A DNA stretch of 24,521 nucleotides, taken from IMG/VR virus record IMGVR_UViG_3300042923_000312, positions 1-24,521 of that record, one strand, 5' to 3'. Positions 6,539 to 13,875 of the stretch are shown here, in pieces (within the stretch, counting starts at the first letter, position 1; every line of letters begins with the position of its first letter). This DNA is from a virus. The position numbers and the translations under genes are program-made. The notes under the pieces are model-generated. The model was not told the DNA's origin. It ran no database searches and saw only the letters and a program-made list of their open reading frames with translations.

Positions 6539-7333
6539 ATGGAATGCACCCAGTGCACTGACCCCATCGTCCAAGACGGCCTGGCCATGTGGCGGCACTC
6601 TCGCACCGGGCGCACCTACTGCGGCGGTCGGGCGGGTGGTGTCGCAACTCCCCGCGGGCGGCAACTGAGAATCCTGGACCTGTACTCATGCGCCGGCGGC
6701 GCCGGCATGGGTTACCACCGGGCCGGGTTCGATGTCGTCGGCGTGGACATCGCACCTCAGCCGCGCTACCCGTTTGAGTTCCACCGTGCCGATGCGCTCG
6801 AGTTCGTCGCTGAGCACGGTCACGAGTTCGACGCTATCCACGCCTCGCCGCCGTGCCAGGGATACCTGAATCTGGGCAAGGTGAACAAGTCGATGGGTCG
6901 TGCGTACGACCATCCAGACTTGATCGGCGCCACCCGCGAAGCCCTGTCCCGCACAGGGCTTCCCTATGTGATCGAGAACGTCCAGGATGCCCGTTCCGAG
7001 CTCATCGATCCCGTGCGCATCTGTGGGACCGCGCTTGACTTGCCGTTGCGTCGGCATCGCTTGTTTGAGTCGAACGTTCCCATAGACGGCTTGGCGTGTG
7101 CGCACGAGAGGTACACCGAGGCGCGTTACTGGACCGGCTGGCGTCCGAACGGCGAGACACGCCTTTCCACTGTCGTGCAGGTCTACGGCAATGCAGGCGG
7201 GCGGGAAGAGTGGCCATCCGCCATGGGGATCGACTGGATGACCCCCAAGGAAATGACCGAGGCTATCCCTCCCGCGTATACGGAGCACATCGGTAGCCAG
7301 TTGATCGCGCATATTAAGGCGGTTCGCTCGTGA
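6539..7333 (+). CDS. DNA (cytosine-5)-methyltransferase 1 with N-terminal Cys motif
   Basis: The 264-aa enzyme carries motif I (LRILDLYSCAGGAGMGYHRAG), the catalytic PCQ motif (HASPPCQGYLN, Cys106), the ENV motif (VIENVQDARSE, Glu146) and late motifs YGNAGGREEWPSAMGIDWM and IPPAYTEHIG. It would transfer methyl from SAM to cytosine C5 in phage DNA, probably against host restriction. The target-recognition region is very short. About 40 extra N-terminal residues with CTQC and a later Cys-Gly-Gly may bind zinc. ATG 6539 follows AGGAG. A close paralogue lies at 11667-12341. Confidence 0.9.
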   Translation: MECTQCTDPIVQDGLAMWRHSRTGRTYCGGRAGGVATPRGRQLRILDLYSCAGGAGMGYHRAGFDVVGVDIAPQPRYPFEFHRADALEFVAEHGHEFDAIHASPPCQGYLNLGKVNKSMGRAYDHPDLIGATREALSRTGLPYVIENVQDARSELIDPVRICGTALDLPLRRHRLFESNVPIDGLACAHERYTEARYWTGWRPNGETRLSTVVQVYGNAGGREEWPSAMGIDWMTPKEMTEAIPPAYTEHIGSQLIAHIKAVRS

Positions 7334-7524
7334 AGATTTGGGAACGCGCGTTCATCGAGTCGCACCTGATGTCACCCCACGGCCCACAACGCATCGCCGC
7401 CTGCCGAACCGCCTACACGTACGGCTTCACGATCGACGAGATTGTGGAGACTTCCGGGCTCCCGAAGTGGCGGGTACTTCAAGCGGTGCTGGCTGACGGC
7501 ATCAACCGAACAACCGACGACTGA
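7330..7524 (+). CDS. Small HTH-like protein
   Basis: The 64-aa product starts at GTG 7330 in a GTGA overlap with the methyltransferase. It includes a segment RIAACRTAYTYGFTIDEIVETSGLPKWRVLQAVL that fits a helix-turn-helix of the resolvase/sigma-like kind, so DNA binding is plausible. No other domain fits in the length. It could regulate this cluster, but that is inference. Confidence 0.65.
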   Translation: MKIWERAFIESHLMSPHGPQRIAACRTAYTYGFTIDEIVETSGLPKWRVLQAVLADGINRTTDD

Positions 7525-7535
7525 AAGGTGCAGCG

Positions 7536-7652
7536 ATGGAAGTCACGGTCGCGCAGTACGAAGCCCTACAAACCTTGTTTCCCGGCTGTTCGGTGGACTG
7601 CATCAGTCAGCCCTCGTTCGTCACGATTCTCGTGTCCCGGCCGTCGTCTTGA
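7536..7652 (+). CDS. Tiny protein (38 aa), unknown
   Basis: This short frame has a GAAAGGTG ribosome site 6-8 nt before its ATG and ends 19 nt before the initiator gene. The product (MEVTVAQYEALQTLFPGCS...) has two cysteines and no recognisable motif. It fills a gap in an otherwise tightly packed operon, which is the main support. Confidence 0.5.
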   Translation: MEVTVAQYEALQTLFPGCSVDCISQPSFVTILVSRPSS

Positions 7653-7671
7653 CCCCGAAAGGAAGTGCGTA

Positions 7672-8454
7672 GTGGCCTGGTTCAAAGTAGATGACGGGCT
7701 GCACGCGTCCCGGAAACTCCTCAGCATCCCCCGCACCGTTCGGCTACCAGCGCTTGGCCTCTGGACTATGGCGGGTTCATGGTCCGCTCATGAAGAACTG
7801 GACGGGTTCATCCCCTCGTTCATGCTCAAGGAGTGGGGAGGCACACCGAGGCTTGTCCGCGCCCTGGTCGAAGCGGGCCTGTGGATTCCCGCTGACGACG
7901 GCGCGCAGTTCCGCAATTGGGCGGAATATCAGCCCACACGGGCCGAGCTCGAGGCGATCCGGGAGAAAGAGCGGGAGCGGAAGCGCGCCTACCGCGCGAA
8001 GCAAGGGGACGGCGGCGTCCCACCGGGACAACCTACGGGACACCACGAGGGACACCAGGTGGCGTCCGAAGACCCCGACCCGACCCGACCCGACCCGACC
8101 CTCTCTTCTTCTACGAAGAAGAGAGAACCCGCTTCGCGGGGGTCTCGACTTGACCCCAATTGGCTGCCCTCAAAGGACTCAGTGATCCAGATGGAAGCCG
8201 AGGCCCCCGACGTCGATGTCCGTGCTGAGCACCGGGTGTTCGTTGACTACTGGATCGCCCAGCCGGGCCAGAAGGGTGTCAAAACGAACTGGGAGTCGAC
8301 GTGGAAGAACTGGATGCGCCGGAAGCAGGGTGACGTGAAGTCGCCCACCCCGAAGTTGTCGAAAGCCGCTGTGAATGCGGCCGAGTACAGGAGGTTGTTC
8401 GGTAATGGATCTGAGGGAAGCGTTCCAGCTCTTGACGCTGGCATCAGCCCGTGA
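7672..8454 (+). CDS. Replication-initiator-like protein with winged-helix N terminus
   Basis: The 260-aa protein starts at GTG 7672 after a GGAAG. The N terminus (WFKVDDGLHASRKLLSIPR, LGLWTMAGSWSAHEELDGFIP, LVRALVEAGLW, FRNWAEYQPT) matches the winged-helix domain of phage replication-initiator proteins. A highly charged helix (EREREKRKRAYRAK-like) follows, then a low-complexity linker at DPDPTRPDPTLSSSTKKRE. The C-terminal domain with FVDYWIAQPGQKGVKTNWESTWKNWMRR resembles the end of DnaD-like or O-like initiators. The linker DNA carries repeats and hairpins, as in lambda O. The next gene overlaps its end by 50 nt. Confidence 0.75.
   Translation: MAWFKVDDGLHASRKLLSIPRTVRLPALGLWTMAGSWSAHEELDGFIPSFMLKEWGGTPRLVRALVEAGLWIPADDGAQFRNWAEYQPTRAELEAIREKERERKRAYRAKQGDGGVPPGQPTGHHEGHQVASEDPDPTRPDPTLSSSTKKREPASRGSRLDPNWLPSKDSVIQMEAEAPDVDVRAEHRVFVDYWIAQPGQKGVKTNWESTWKNWMRRKQGDVKSPTPKLSKAAVNAAEYRRLFGNGSEGSVPALDAGISP
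8074..8140. repeat. CCCGA tandem repeats plus two hairpins: candidate replication origin
   Basis: Five perfect CCCGA units run from 8074 to 8098. They are followed at once by an 11-bp perfect inverted repeat (CTCTCTTCTTC 8101-8111, GAAGAAGAGAG 8115-8125, 3-nt loop) and then by a 5-bp stem CCCGC/GCGGG (8128-8132/8136-8140). All lie inside the linker-coding part of the initiator gene. The first stem is A/T-richer than its surroundings. Origins inside the initiator gene are known in lambdoid phages. Coding constraint for a Pro/Asp/Thr linker is the alternative explanation. Confidence 0.45.
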
Positions 8455-8749
8455 CGGAAGAACCGTCGATCGGGAAGTGGCTGCGGTGTGGGCGAAGGAT
8501 CTCGAGCGGGTGGAGATCGGTGAGGCTGTCGAAGCCGCCACACTCCACTACCGCGAATCGACCGCATGGTTGATGCCGAACCACGTCATCGCGAATGTGC
8601 GCCGGGTCCGTGAGGCCCGGGACCGGGCTGCGAGGATTCGCCGGCAGCTTGAACCGGATAAGCGGGTGTTCTCCGACGAGGGGATCAAGGCGTACTGGGC
8701 TGAAGTCGAACGTCTGAAGTCGTTGAGGGCAAAGGGGGCGGAGTCGTGA
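8405..8749 (+). CDS. Possible replication accessory protein (helicase-loader position)
   Basis: The 114-aa protein starts at ATG 8405 inside the end of the initiator gene, with AGGAGG at 8388-8393. It is helical (MDLREAFQLLTLASARDGRTVD, AVWAKDLERVEIGEAVEAATLHY) with a conserved-looking STAWLMPNHVIANVRRVREARDR segment of the kind found in proteins encoded just after phage initiators. I infer a helicase-loading or replisome role from position and general shape only. No ATPase motif is present. Confidence 0.6.
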   Translation: MDLREAFQLLTLASARDGRTVDREVAAVWAKDLERVEIGEAVEAATLHYRESTAWLMPNHVIANVRRVREARDRAARIRRQLEPDKRVFSDEGIKAYWAEVERLKSLRAKGAES

Positions 8750-8880
8750 GCGGTTGTCGGCTCAAGTTTGGGTTCATCACGGGGGAGCCCTACTGCGCGA
8801 CGCATGGCAGGCACTCGGGGTGGCCCTGCTCCACCGTTGCTGAATCTGATCAGTTCGCCGAGAGGAGGGATGCGTCGTGA
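8746..8880 (+). CDS. Tiny Cys/His protein (44 aa)
   Basis: The frame has GTGA overlaps with both neighbours (8746 and 8877), which supports translation. The product contains GCRLKFGF, CATHGRHSG and WPCS, so a single zinc site from three cysteines and two histidines is possible. No family is recognised. Confidence 0.55.
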   Translation: MSGCRLKFGFITGEPYCATHGRHSGWPCSTVAESDQFAERRDAS

Positions 8881-9134
8881 GGCGTATATCTGATGCCGTG
8901 GCTACGGCCCGCGGTGACCTGTTGGAGAAGTACGGGCACCCACACACCTGGGTCCGATACGACGTGCCGGTGCGGATTGTTGATGCCCGCCCACGGAGGA
9001 ACACACCCAACTATTTGGGGTGGGCGCGTGTCGACGCACAACCGGGGCCGGGCGGTCGTGTCCCGGTCAGGTGGATCAACGAAACCAACTTCAACAGGTA
9101 CTACCGAAAGGTGCAGGGCAATGAACAGCGCTAA
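8877..9134 (+). CDS. Small basic protein, unknown
   Basis: The 85-aa product starts at GTG 8877 with an AGGAGGG just upstream inside the previous frame. It is basic and aromatic (HPHTWVRYDVPVRIVDARPRR, RWINETNFNRYYRKVQG) and has no cysteines. The composition suggests a small beta-rich domain that might contact nucleic acid. It overlaps the next gene by 14 nt. Confidence 0.65.
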   Translation: MRRISDAVATARGDLLEKYGHPHTWVRYDVPVRIVDARPRRNTPNYLGWARVDAQPGPGGRVPVRWINETNFNRYYRKVQGNEQR

Positions 9135-9333
9135 GAAGTGCCGAGCCGAGGGATGGGGGCCGGGTACGCGACTTGCCGGCGATGAAGGCTACGGCGTCAC
9201 GGTGATCGAGATAACCGCGGTAGGCGAACAAGCCATCCTCGCCAAGTCCATCTCGCACAAGGGCGTCGAGTATGAGCGGACGCGCGAGTCAATGTGGACG
9301 CTGGCGTGTCGCGATTGGCAGCCGGTCTCGTGA
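9121..9333 (+). CDS. Small hypothetical protein
   Basis: The 70-aa protein starts at ATG 9121, with GAAAGGTGCAGGG just before it. The sequence (GWGPGTRLAGDEGYGVTVIEITAVGEQAILAKSI, ESMWTLACRDWQPV) looks like a small beta barrel, for example an SH3-like or KOW-like fold. That is a shape-based guess, and no family can be named. Confidence 0.65.
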   Translation: MNSAKKCRAEGWGPGTRLAGDEGYGVTVIEITAVGEQAILAKSISHKGVEYERTRESMWTLACRDWQPVS

Positions 9334-9467
9334 ACACCCCTCGTGTTCGTGTCCCTATGACCATGTCCGGGTACTGCCAGCACCCGACCACACCCGAACA
9401 TTCAGGGTGCAGGCGGGTGTCGTGTACCTGCACCGACTGTGACCACAACGAACGGAACAAGACATGA
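9330..9467 (+). CDS. Tiny cysteine-rich protein (45 aa)
   Basis: The frame has GTGA and ATGA overlaps on both sides. The product has five cysteines and three histidines in a compact region (YCQHPTTPEHSGC, SCTCTDCDHN), consistent with one or two zinc sites in a very small domain. Function unknown. Confidence 0.6.
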   Translation: MNTPRVRVPMTMSGYCQHPTTPEHSGCRRVSCTCTDCDHNERNKT

Positions 9468-9652
9468 CACGGACGCACACGGCGAGGCCCGTCTGGACGT
9501 GGCGCTGTGACGAGTGCGGGCACGAGGAACGCATCGCCCGCACACAGACCGGTCTGCCTTCCCCGGATCAGATGCGGGCGGTGGGGTGGTTCATCGCCAA
9601 GAGGTACGGCGACAAGTGCCCCGAGTGCGTCATGCGCTCGAACATCACATAA
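9464..9652 (+). CDS. Zinc-ribbon protein (62 aa)
   Basis: A typical two-knuckle zinc ribbon: RCDECGHEER near the start and KCPECVMRS near the end, with about 35 residues between. Such proteins often bind nucleic acid or act as small regulators. The size and CxxC/CxxC layout recall phage regulators such as Com, but no sequence-level match is claimed. It is the last gene before a 74-nt gap with a hairpin. Confidence 0.7.
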   Translation: MTRTHTARPVWTWRCDECGHEERIARTQTGLPSPDQMRAVGWFIAKRYGDKCPECVMRSNIT

Positions 9653-9677
9653 CTCGACAGCTTCAACCATTTTTCGG

Positions 9678-9702
9678 GGGTCACACCGTAAGGGTGTGGC
9701 CC
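9678..9702 (+). promoter_or_regulatory. 10-bp stem-loop in the gap before the HTH gene
   Basis: 9678-9687 pairs with 9693-9702 over ten base pairs (one T-G wobble) around a GTAAG loop. The T-run lies before the stem (9670-9674) and not after it, so it is not a standard intrinsic terminator for + strand transcription. It sits 25 nt before ATG 9727, with CAGGAG between. A leader structure controlling the HTH gene, or an operator, is possible. Confidence 0.45.
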
Positions 9703-9726
9703 TCACTGCATACCAGGAGACCCCAC

Positions 9727-10647
9727 ATGGGCATCTGCGACCCCGACCACAAGCACGGCGCCACGGGCACCTGCTACCAGAAGCACCGTTGCCGTTGCGC
9801 CTCGTGCAGGGCGCACCGCGCGAAGCAGGAACGCGACCGTGAAGCACGAGCCCGCGCCGGCAAGACGCAGGAGTACGTCAACGCGATCATCACCGTCCCC
9901 CGCATCATGCAGCTCATGCGGGAGGACTGGACGTACGCCGACATCGAAGCGGTCTCCGGGGTGTCCGTCCCCACCATCTCCCGCATCATGCGTGGTGTCA
10001 CTCTCCGGGTGGAACGGGAAACCGCTGACGCACTCCTTGGCACCCACCCGAAGATGCGTCACCGCGCACCCGAACCCCGCAAAGTCGACGCCACCGGAAC
10101 CATCCGCCGCCTCCGCGCTCTTGTGGCTGTCGGTTGGACGTTCTGGGCCATCAGTGCACGCGCCGGGCATGCGAAAACGTGGGCGCTGAACATCACCCGC
10201 TCCACCACCGTCACCACAACCACCCGCGACCTCATCGCCCGCCTCTACGACGAAATGTGGAACACCACCCCACCCCTCAACACGGCGGTGGAGAAGCAGT
10301 CGTACACCCGGTCACGCGGCATCGCACAGAAGCACGGTTGGGCGTCACCCCTCGCATGGGATGACGACACCATCGACGACCCGGGCGCGGAACCCGAACT
10401 CCCCACCGTCGAAGAACTGTGGGCTTCCACTGTCGACTCCGCGATTGCAGGGGAACAGCCGGACCTCAACCCGGAACAACGCCGCGAAGTCATCAGCATC
10501 CTCAACGAACGCCGCTGGTCGGGCAAGAAGATCGCGGACCACATCGGCTGCAACGTGAAGACCGTTGAACGCATCCGTGCCGAGCTCGGGTTGCCGATCT
10601 ACCTCGCCAACTCCACCCACCACAGGAACGGGACCCTCGCAGCATGA
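9727..10647 (+). CDS. Multi-HTH DNA-binding protein with N-terminal Cys motif
   Basis: The 306-aa protein starts at ATG 9727 behind CAGGAG. An N-terminal Cys/His block (HGATGTCYQKHRCRCASCR) probably binds zinc and resembles the tail of the HNH protein at 288-890. A basic helix is followed by a clear helix-turn-helix (WTYADIEAVSGVSVPTISRIMRG), then two weaker ones (RLRALVAVGWTFWAISARAGHAKTW and WSGKKIADHIGCNVKTVERIRAELG). It is probably a sequence-specific regulator that recognises a multi-part site. It overlaps rusA by 4 bp and lies behind a hairpin, which would suit autoregulation. Confidence 0.75.
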   Translation: MGICDPDHKHGATGTCYQKHRCRCASCRAHRAKQERDREARARAGKTQEYVNAIITVPRIMQLMREDWTYADIEAVSGVSVPTISRIMRGVTLRVERETADALLGTHPKMRHRAPEPRKVDATGTIRRLRALVAVGWTFWAISARAGHAKTWALNITRSTTVTTTTRDLIARLYDEMWNTTPPLNTAVEKQSYTRSRGIAQKHGWASPLAWDDDTIDDPGAEPELPTVEELWASTVDSAIAGEQPDLNPEQRREVISILNERRWSGKKIADHIGCNVKTVERIRAELGLPIYLANSTHHRNGTLAA

Positions 10648-11051
10648 CTGACACAGTGTCGTTCTTCATCGAAGGCATCCCGGTTCCCCAAGGCAGCAAA
10701 ACGGTGTCGCAGGCAAGAGGCAAGGCGTGGTTGCGGGATGCGAACGCTGCCCGCCTGAAACCGTGGCGGCATGTGATCGCCACTCATGCGGACCTTGGGG
10801 TCACGTTCGACTGTCCAGTCATCGTGACCCTTTCGTTTGTCCTCCCACGCCCCCAGAAACCCCGTTGGGGTGCGCCCGCTGGGCGAGTCGGAGATATCGA
10901 CAAACTCTCGAGGGCCGTCCTCGACGGTCTCACCGATGGGGGACTCCTCGCTGACGATTCCCTCGTCGTGACCCTGACCGCTACGAAGCGTTACCCAAAC
11001 CCCGGAGACCCTACCGGCGTCGGAATCGACGTCACCGAATGGAGCAACTAA
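10644..11051 (+). CDS. rusA: RusA-like Holliday-junction resolvase
   Basis: The 135-aa enzyme shows the RusA signature: an N-terminal [14 protein letters not shown], a central [16 protein letters not shown], and the catalytic region [27 protein letters not shown] with the conserved Asp and Lys residues. RusA dimers resolve four-way junctions made during recombination and replication of phage DNA. It overlaps the HTH gene by 4 bp and abuts ssb in a TAATG junction, so the trio is co-expressed. Confidence 0.93.
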   Translation: MTDTVSFFIEGIPVPQGSKTVSQARGKAWLRDANAARLKPWRHVIATHADLGVTFDCPVIVTLSFVLPRPQKPRWGAPAGRVGDIDKLSRAVLDGLTDGGLLADDSLVVTLTATKRYPNPGDPTGVGIDVTEWSN

Positions 11052-11509
11052 TGGCTGGCGAAACCATCATCACCGTCGTGGGCAACCTCACGGCTGACCC
11101 CGAAATCCGCTGGACGCAGAACGGGCTTGCCGTCGCGAACTTCACCATCGCCTCGACGCCCCGGAACTTCGACAAGGCAACGAACGAGTACAAGGACGGT
11201 GAGGCACTGTTCCTCCGCGCGTCCGTGTGGCGCGAGTACGCCGAGCATGTGGCCGGCTCACTGACGAAGGGTTCCCGTGTCGTCGCGACCGGGCGACTCA
11301 AGCAGCGGTCCTACCAGGACAACGAAGGCAACAACCGCACGGCGATCGAGCTCGAGGTTGACGAGATCGGCCCGTCACTGCGATACGCCACGGCACAGGT
11401 GACACGGGCGGCAGGCGGCGGCGGAGGCGCGCCGCGGGAAAGCGCACCTCCCGCGGCGGCGGGCGACTGGTCCGCTCCCGGTACCTACGGCGACGACACC
11501 CCGTTCTGA
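11051..11509 (+). CDS. ssb: Single-stranded DNA-binding protein
   Basis: The 152-aa protein has the bacterial-type OB fold: [70 protein letters not shown] Gly/Ala/Pro-rich linker follows, and the acidic tip DDTPF replaces the usual DDDIPF partner-binding tail. It coats single strands for replication and ERF-mediated annealing. The start ATG 11051 shares one base with the rusA stop. Confidence 0.95.
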   Translation: MAGETIITVVGNLTADPEIRWTQNGLAVANFTIASTPRNFDKATNEYKDGEALFLRASVWREYAEHVAGSLTKGSRVVATGRLKQRSYQDNEGNNRTAIELEVDEIGPSLRYATAQVTRAAGGGGGAPRESAPPAAAGDWSAPGTYGDDTPF

Positions 11510-11670
11510 TGGACCGGTTTGCGCATGACCGGGTGTCCCGCAAGGAGCGGGAGTGGTTGGAGACGGTTCTTCACCCTGCACCCGAACCCCCAGCCCACGT
11601 GTGCGGCAATTGTCGGAACCCGTTCACAGGGGGGCGACCCGACTGCCCAAACGCAAGGAGGACCACGTGA
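11509..11670 (+). CDS. Tiny Cys protein between ssb and methyltransferase 2
   Basis: The 53-aa frame begins at a TGATG junction with ssb and ends in a GTGA overlap with the next gene. The first half is charged (DRVSRKEREWLETVLHP) and the second has VCGNCRNPFTGGRPDCP, a likely three-cysteine metal knuckle. Methyltransferase 1 has a similar Cys motif fused to its N terminus. This protein could be the separate equivalent, but that is speculative. Confidence 0.55.
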   Translation: MDRFAHDRVSRKEREWLETVLHPAPEPPAHVCGNCRNPFTGGRPDCPNARRTT

Positions 11671-12341
11671 GGATATTGGACCTCTTCTGCTGTCAGGGCG
11701 GAGCCGGTACGGGTTATCACCGTGCCGGCTTCGACGTTGTAGGGGTCGACATCGACCCGCAACCGAACTACCCCTACGAGTTCCACCAGGGCGACGCCCT
11801 CGTGTTCCTCAAGGAGCACGGGCACGAGTTCGACGCCATCCACGCATCGCCCCCGTGCCAGTCGTTCCTGAACCTGGGCAAGGTCAACATCGCCCTCGGT
11901 CGGGATTACGACTATCCGAACCTCATCGGCCCTACCAGGGAGATGCTCGAGGAGATCGGGAAGCCGTACGTCATCGAGAACGTGCAGGACGCCCGATCGC
12001 ACATGGTCGACCCGGTACGGATCTGCGGAACCGGTCTCGGTAGACCACTGCGCCGCCACCGACTGTTCGAGTCCAACATTCCCCTCGAGGGTGTGCCGTG
12101 TGACCACGGTGCCTTCACGGAACCGAAGTATTGGACCGGTTGGCGCCCCAAGGGGGAGAAGCGTCTGTCAACGGTGGTGCAGGTGTACGGCAACGCCGGG
12201 GGCCAGCACGAGTGGCCCGACGCTATGGGCATCGACTGGATGGACCGTCACGGGTTCGTCGAGGCCGTGCCCCCGTCGTACACCGAACACATCGGCCGGC
12301 AACTGATCGACCACCTCACCCGCGAAGGAGCAGTCGCATGA
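11667..12341 (+). CDS. DNA (cytosine-5)-methyltransferase 2
   Basis: The 224-aa enzyme begins at GTG 11667 directly behind AAGGAGGA. Motif I is RILDLFCCQGGAGTGYHRAG, the catalytic PCQ motif is HASPPCQSFLN (Cys64), ENV is YVIENVQDARSH (Glu104), and the late motifs are YGNAGGQHEWPDAMGIDWM and VPPSYTEHIG. It is very close to methyltransferase 1 over its whole length but lacks the N-terminal extension. Differences sit mainly in the short region between ENV and the late motifs and after GIDWM, where specificity might differ. Confidence 0.9.
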   Translation: MRILDLFCCQGGAGTGYHRAGFDVVGVDIDPQPNYPYEFHQGDALVFLKEHGHEFDAIHASPPCQSFLNLGKVNIALGRDYDYPNLIGPTREMLEEIGKPYVIENVQDARSHMVDPVRICGTGLGRPLRRHRLFESNIPLEGVPCDHGAFTEPKYWTGWRPKGEKRLSTVVQVYGNAGGQHEWPDAMGIDWMDRHGFVEAVPPSYTEHIGRQLIDHLTREGAVA

Positions 12342-12508
12342 GTAAGAAGCCGAAGCCGTCACCGATCGGTGATGCTGTCCGCGATATGGCGTTTTCGACG
12401 TACACGTGTGCGTGGTGTGCCGTGCAGCCGATGCGGGGTACAGCGAGGGATGTTGACGGGTCCATTCTGCCGTCGTGTGGGTTGGAAGGACACGGGAAAC
12501 CACTATGA
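12338..12508 (+). CDS. Tiny CxxC protein (56 aa)
   Basis: Starts at an ATGA overlap with methyltransferase 2 and ends in one with the next gene. It has a basic N terminus (SKKPKPSP) and a CAWC knuckle with a later SCGLEGHG that could complete a zinc site. Function unknown. Confidence 0.6.
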   Translation: MSKKPKPSPIGDAVRDMAFSTYTCAWCAVQPMRGTARDVDGSILPSCGLEGHGKPL

Positions 12509-13107
12509 CCGACGCCCCGCGAACGCGTAGACGACGCGGCAAGCCCAAGGGGTCCGACGAGCTCTGGTGTTCGTGGGGCCGGCATCGGACTTACAGGCAA
12601 CCGAACCTGAAGGAGCAGTACGACCACGGCTCCATCTGTCTTACGTGCCAGGTGGAGATCATGTCGAACCTGGAGGCTGTCGTCCCGATGCCGGAACTGT
12701 CCATCGCGCAGCGCGTGGCGGAGCGGAAGCGGTGGGAGGACGAACGCGCCCAGCGTGAGGCAGTGGCGCCGCTGAAGAAGCGGGCGCCGGATGCGGAAGG
12801 TCTCGTCTACTACATCCGCATCAACGGTCAGGTGAAGATCGGGTACACGGCGAACCTGAAGCAACGGTCCCGGAACTATCCGCCCGGGTCGGAACTTCTC
12901 GCCGTCGAACCTGGCTCACGGGATCTCGAGGCGTCTCGCCACCGTCAGTTCGCCCGCGACCTCGCGAAAGGCCGGGAGTGGTTCTACGAGTCCGCCGCGC
13001 TCACCGAACACATCTGGGGCCTAGTGGGGGAGTTCGGGAAGCCTGACGGGCTCATGTACCAGTACAAGGCGCACGCCGCCGCACGGAAGGTGAACGCCGA
13101 TGGATGA
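12505..13107 (+). CDS. GIY-YIG/T5orf172-type nuclease-like protein
   Basis: The 200-aa protein has a C-terminal half typical of the T5orf172/MUG113 branch of the GIY-YIG superfamily: VYYIRINGQVKIGYTANLKQRSRNYPPGSELLAVEPGSRDLEASRHRQFA, then GREWFYESAAL. The Tyr pair, the KIGYT segment and the Arg and Glu positions expected for catalysis are present. The N terminus has WCSWG and CLTC, a probable zinc site. Relatives are found in phages as homing or recombination nucleases. Activity here is inferred from the family. Confidence 0.75.
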   Translation: MTDAPRTRRRRGKPKGSDELWCSWGRHRTYRQPNLKEQYDHGSICLTCQVEIMSNLEAVVPMPELSIAQRVAERKRWEDERAQREAVAPLKKRAPDAEGLVYYIRINGQVKIGYTANLKQRSRNYPPGSELLAVEPGSRDLEASRHRQFARDLAKGREWFYESAALTEHIWGLVGEFGKPDGLMYQYKAHAAARKVNADG

Positions 13108-13645
13108 CGAGAGTGTCGGGTATCTCACCGCGGAGCAGTTCAACCGGTTCGGTTGGGCGATGCACCACTCCCGCGACCTCGTGTCCTGGCTGCGAGTCGC
13201 CGGGTACATCAAGTCCGCGGATGCTGATGTGACCGTCGCCACCACGCGTGACGGTCACATCGGCCTCCCACCCACATGGTTGGCCGCTGACGCCATCAGC
13301 CGGCTCCTGTACGAGCTGAACGGGTTTCGAGAGCTCGAGGACGCCGCCAACGACATCCACGGCGCCGACCTCGCCAGTGTCTTCACCCGTGAGGTGGAGA
13401 CAGCCCGCGCACGGTGGCCCTACGAGGACCGCGCCCACTATGTGCAGTGGATTCGCTGCCCCGCATGCTCACACATGTCACTCCGATACCACCCGCCGAG
13501 ATTCGACGGGGACCGGATCACCGTGAAGTGCATGCTCTGCCAACACGTCGCGGAAGAGGACACATTCTCTGCTGCGGCCATGCTTCAGGAGAGAGAACTT
13601 GCGGGACGACTGGGTGACGATGAAGGAAGCGTCCAAGCGAGTTGA
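13100..13645 (+). CDS. Hypothetical protein with C-terminal zinc ribbon
   Basis: The 181-aa protein starts at ATG 13100 in an 8-nt overlap. The first 110 residues are helical with no known motif (YLTAEQFNRFGWAMHHSRDLVSWLRVAGY). The C-terminal part has a zinc ribbon, RCPACSHMSLRYHPP followed by CMLCQHVAEED. Similar ribbon tails occur in many small phage proteins. Its final 47 nt overlap the excisionase-like gene. Confidence 0.7.
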   Translation: MDDESVGYLTAEQFNRFGWAMHHSRDLVSWLRVAGYIKSADADVTVATTRDGHIGLPPTWLAADAISRLLYELNGFRELEDAANDIHGADLASVFTREVETARARWPYEDRAHYVQWIRCPACSHMSLRYHPPRFDGDRITVKCMLCQHVAEEDTFSAAAMLQERELAGRLGDDEGSVQAS

Positions 13646-13790
13646 CAGGTCTGCGGACACGCTCTGGCGGTGGGTGCGCGCAGGGAAGGTGAGGACCATG
13701 CGCCCGCTGCGGGTGCTTTGGCTCTACATGCCCGACGTGCTTACCGCCGAGGCGCAGTCCCAGCCGGGTAGGCCGAGAAAGGAATCTTGA
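13599..13790 (+). CDS. Excisionase/MerR-type HTH protein
   Basis: The 63-aa protein starts at TTG 13599 with AGGAGAG about 7 nt upstream. The sequence DDWVTMKEASKRVDRSADTLWRWVRAGKVRTMRPLRVLWLYMPDVL is the HTH_17/excisionase-family winged helix, including the W-R-W-V-R-A-G recognition helix. It could be a transcription regulator or a directionality factor. No integrase is in the window, so excision is not supported. It is the last gene before the promoter-bearing gap. Confidence 0.8.
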   Translation: MRDDWVTMKEASKRVDRSADTLWRWVRAGKVRTMRPLRVLWLYMPDVLTAEAQSQPGRPRKES

Positions 13791-13809
13791 AACTCGCCGT
13801 CAAATTAGG

Positions 13810-13838
13810 TTGACAAAACCTGCAATACGTGCAATGAT
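13810..13838 (+). promoter_or_regulatory. Sigma70-type promoter
   Basis: A perfect TTGACA -35 box (13810-13815) is followed after exactly 17 bp by AATGAT (13833-13838), a 4-of-6 match to TATAAT. It lies 20 nt after the stop of the excisionase-like gene, in the largest gap inside the window (13791-14126). Transcription would start near 13845 and run into the phosphoesterase and terminase genes. The rest of the gap shows one strong hairpin and no supported gene. Confidence 0.65.
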
Positions 13839-13875
13839 CCGTAGTGATGGTGGTGAACTGTGTTCATCCCGTCCC

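Noticed and set aside
9678-9702. Intrinsic terminator
   Set aside because: The T-run lies before the stem on the + strand, and no genes on the - strand need a terminator here.
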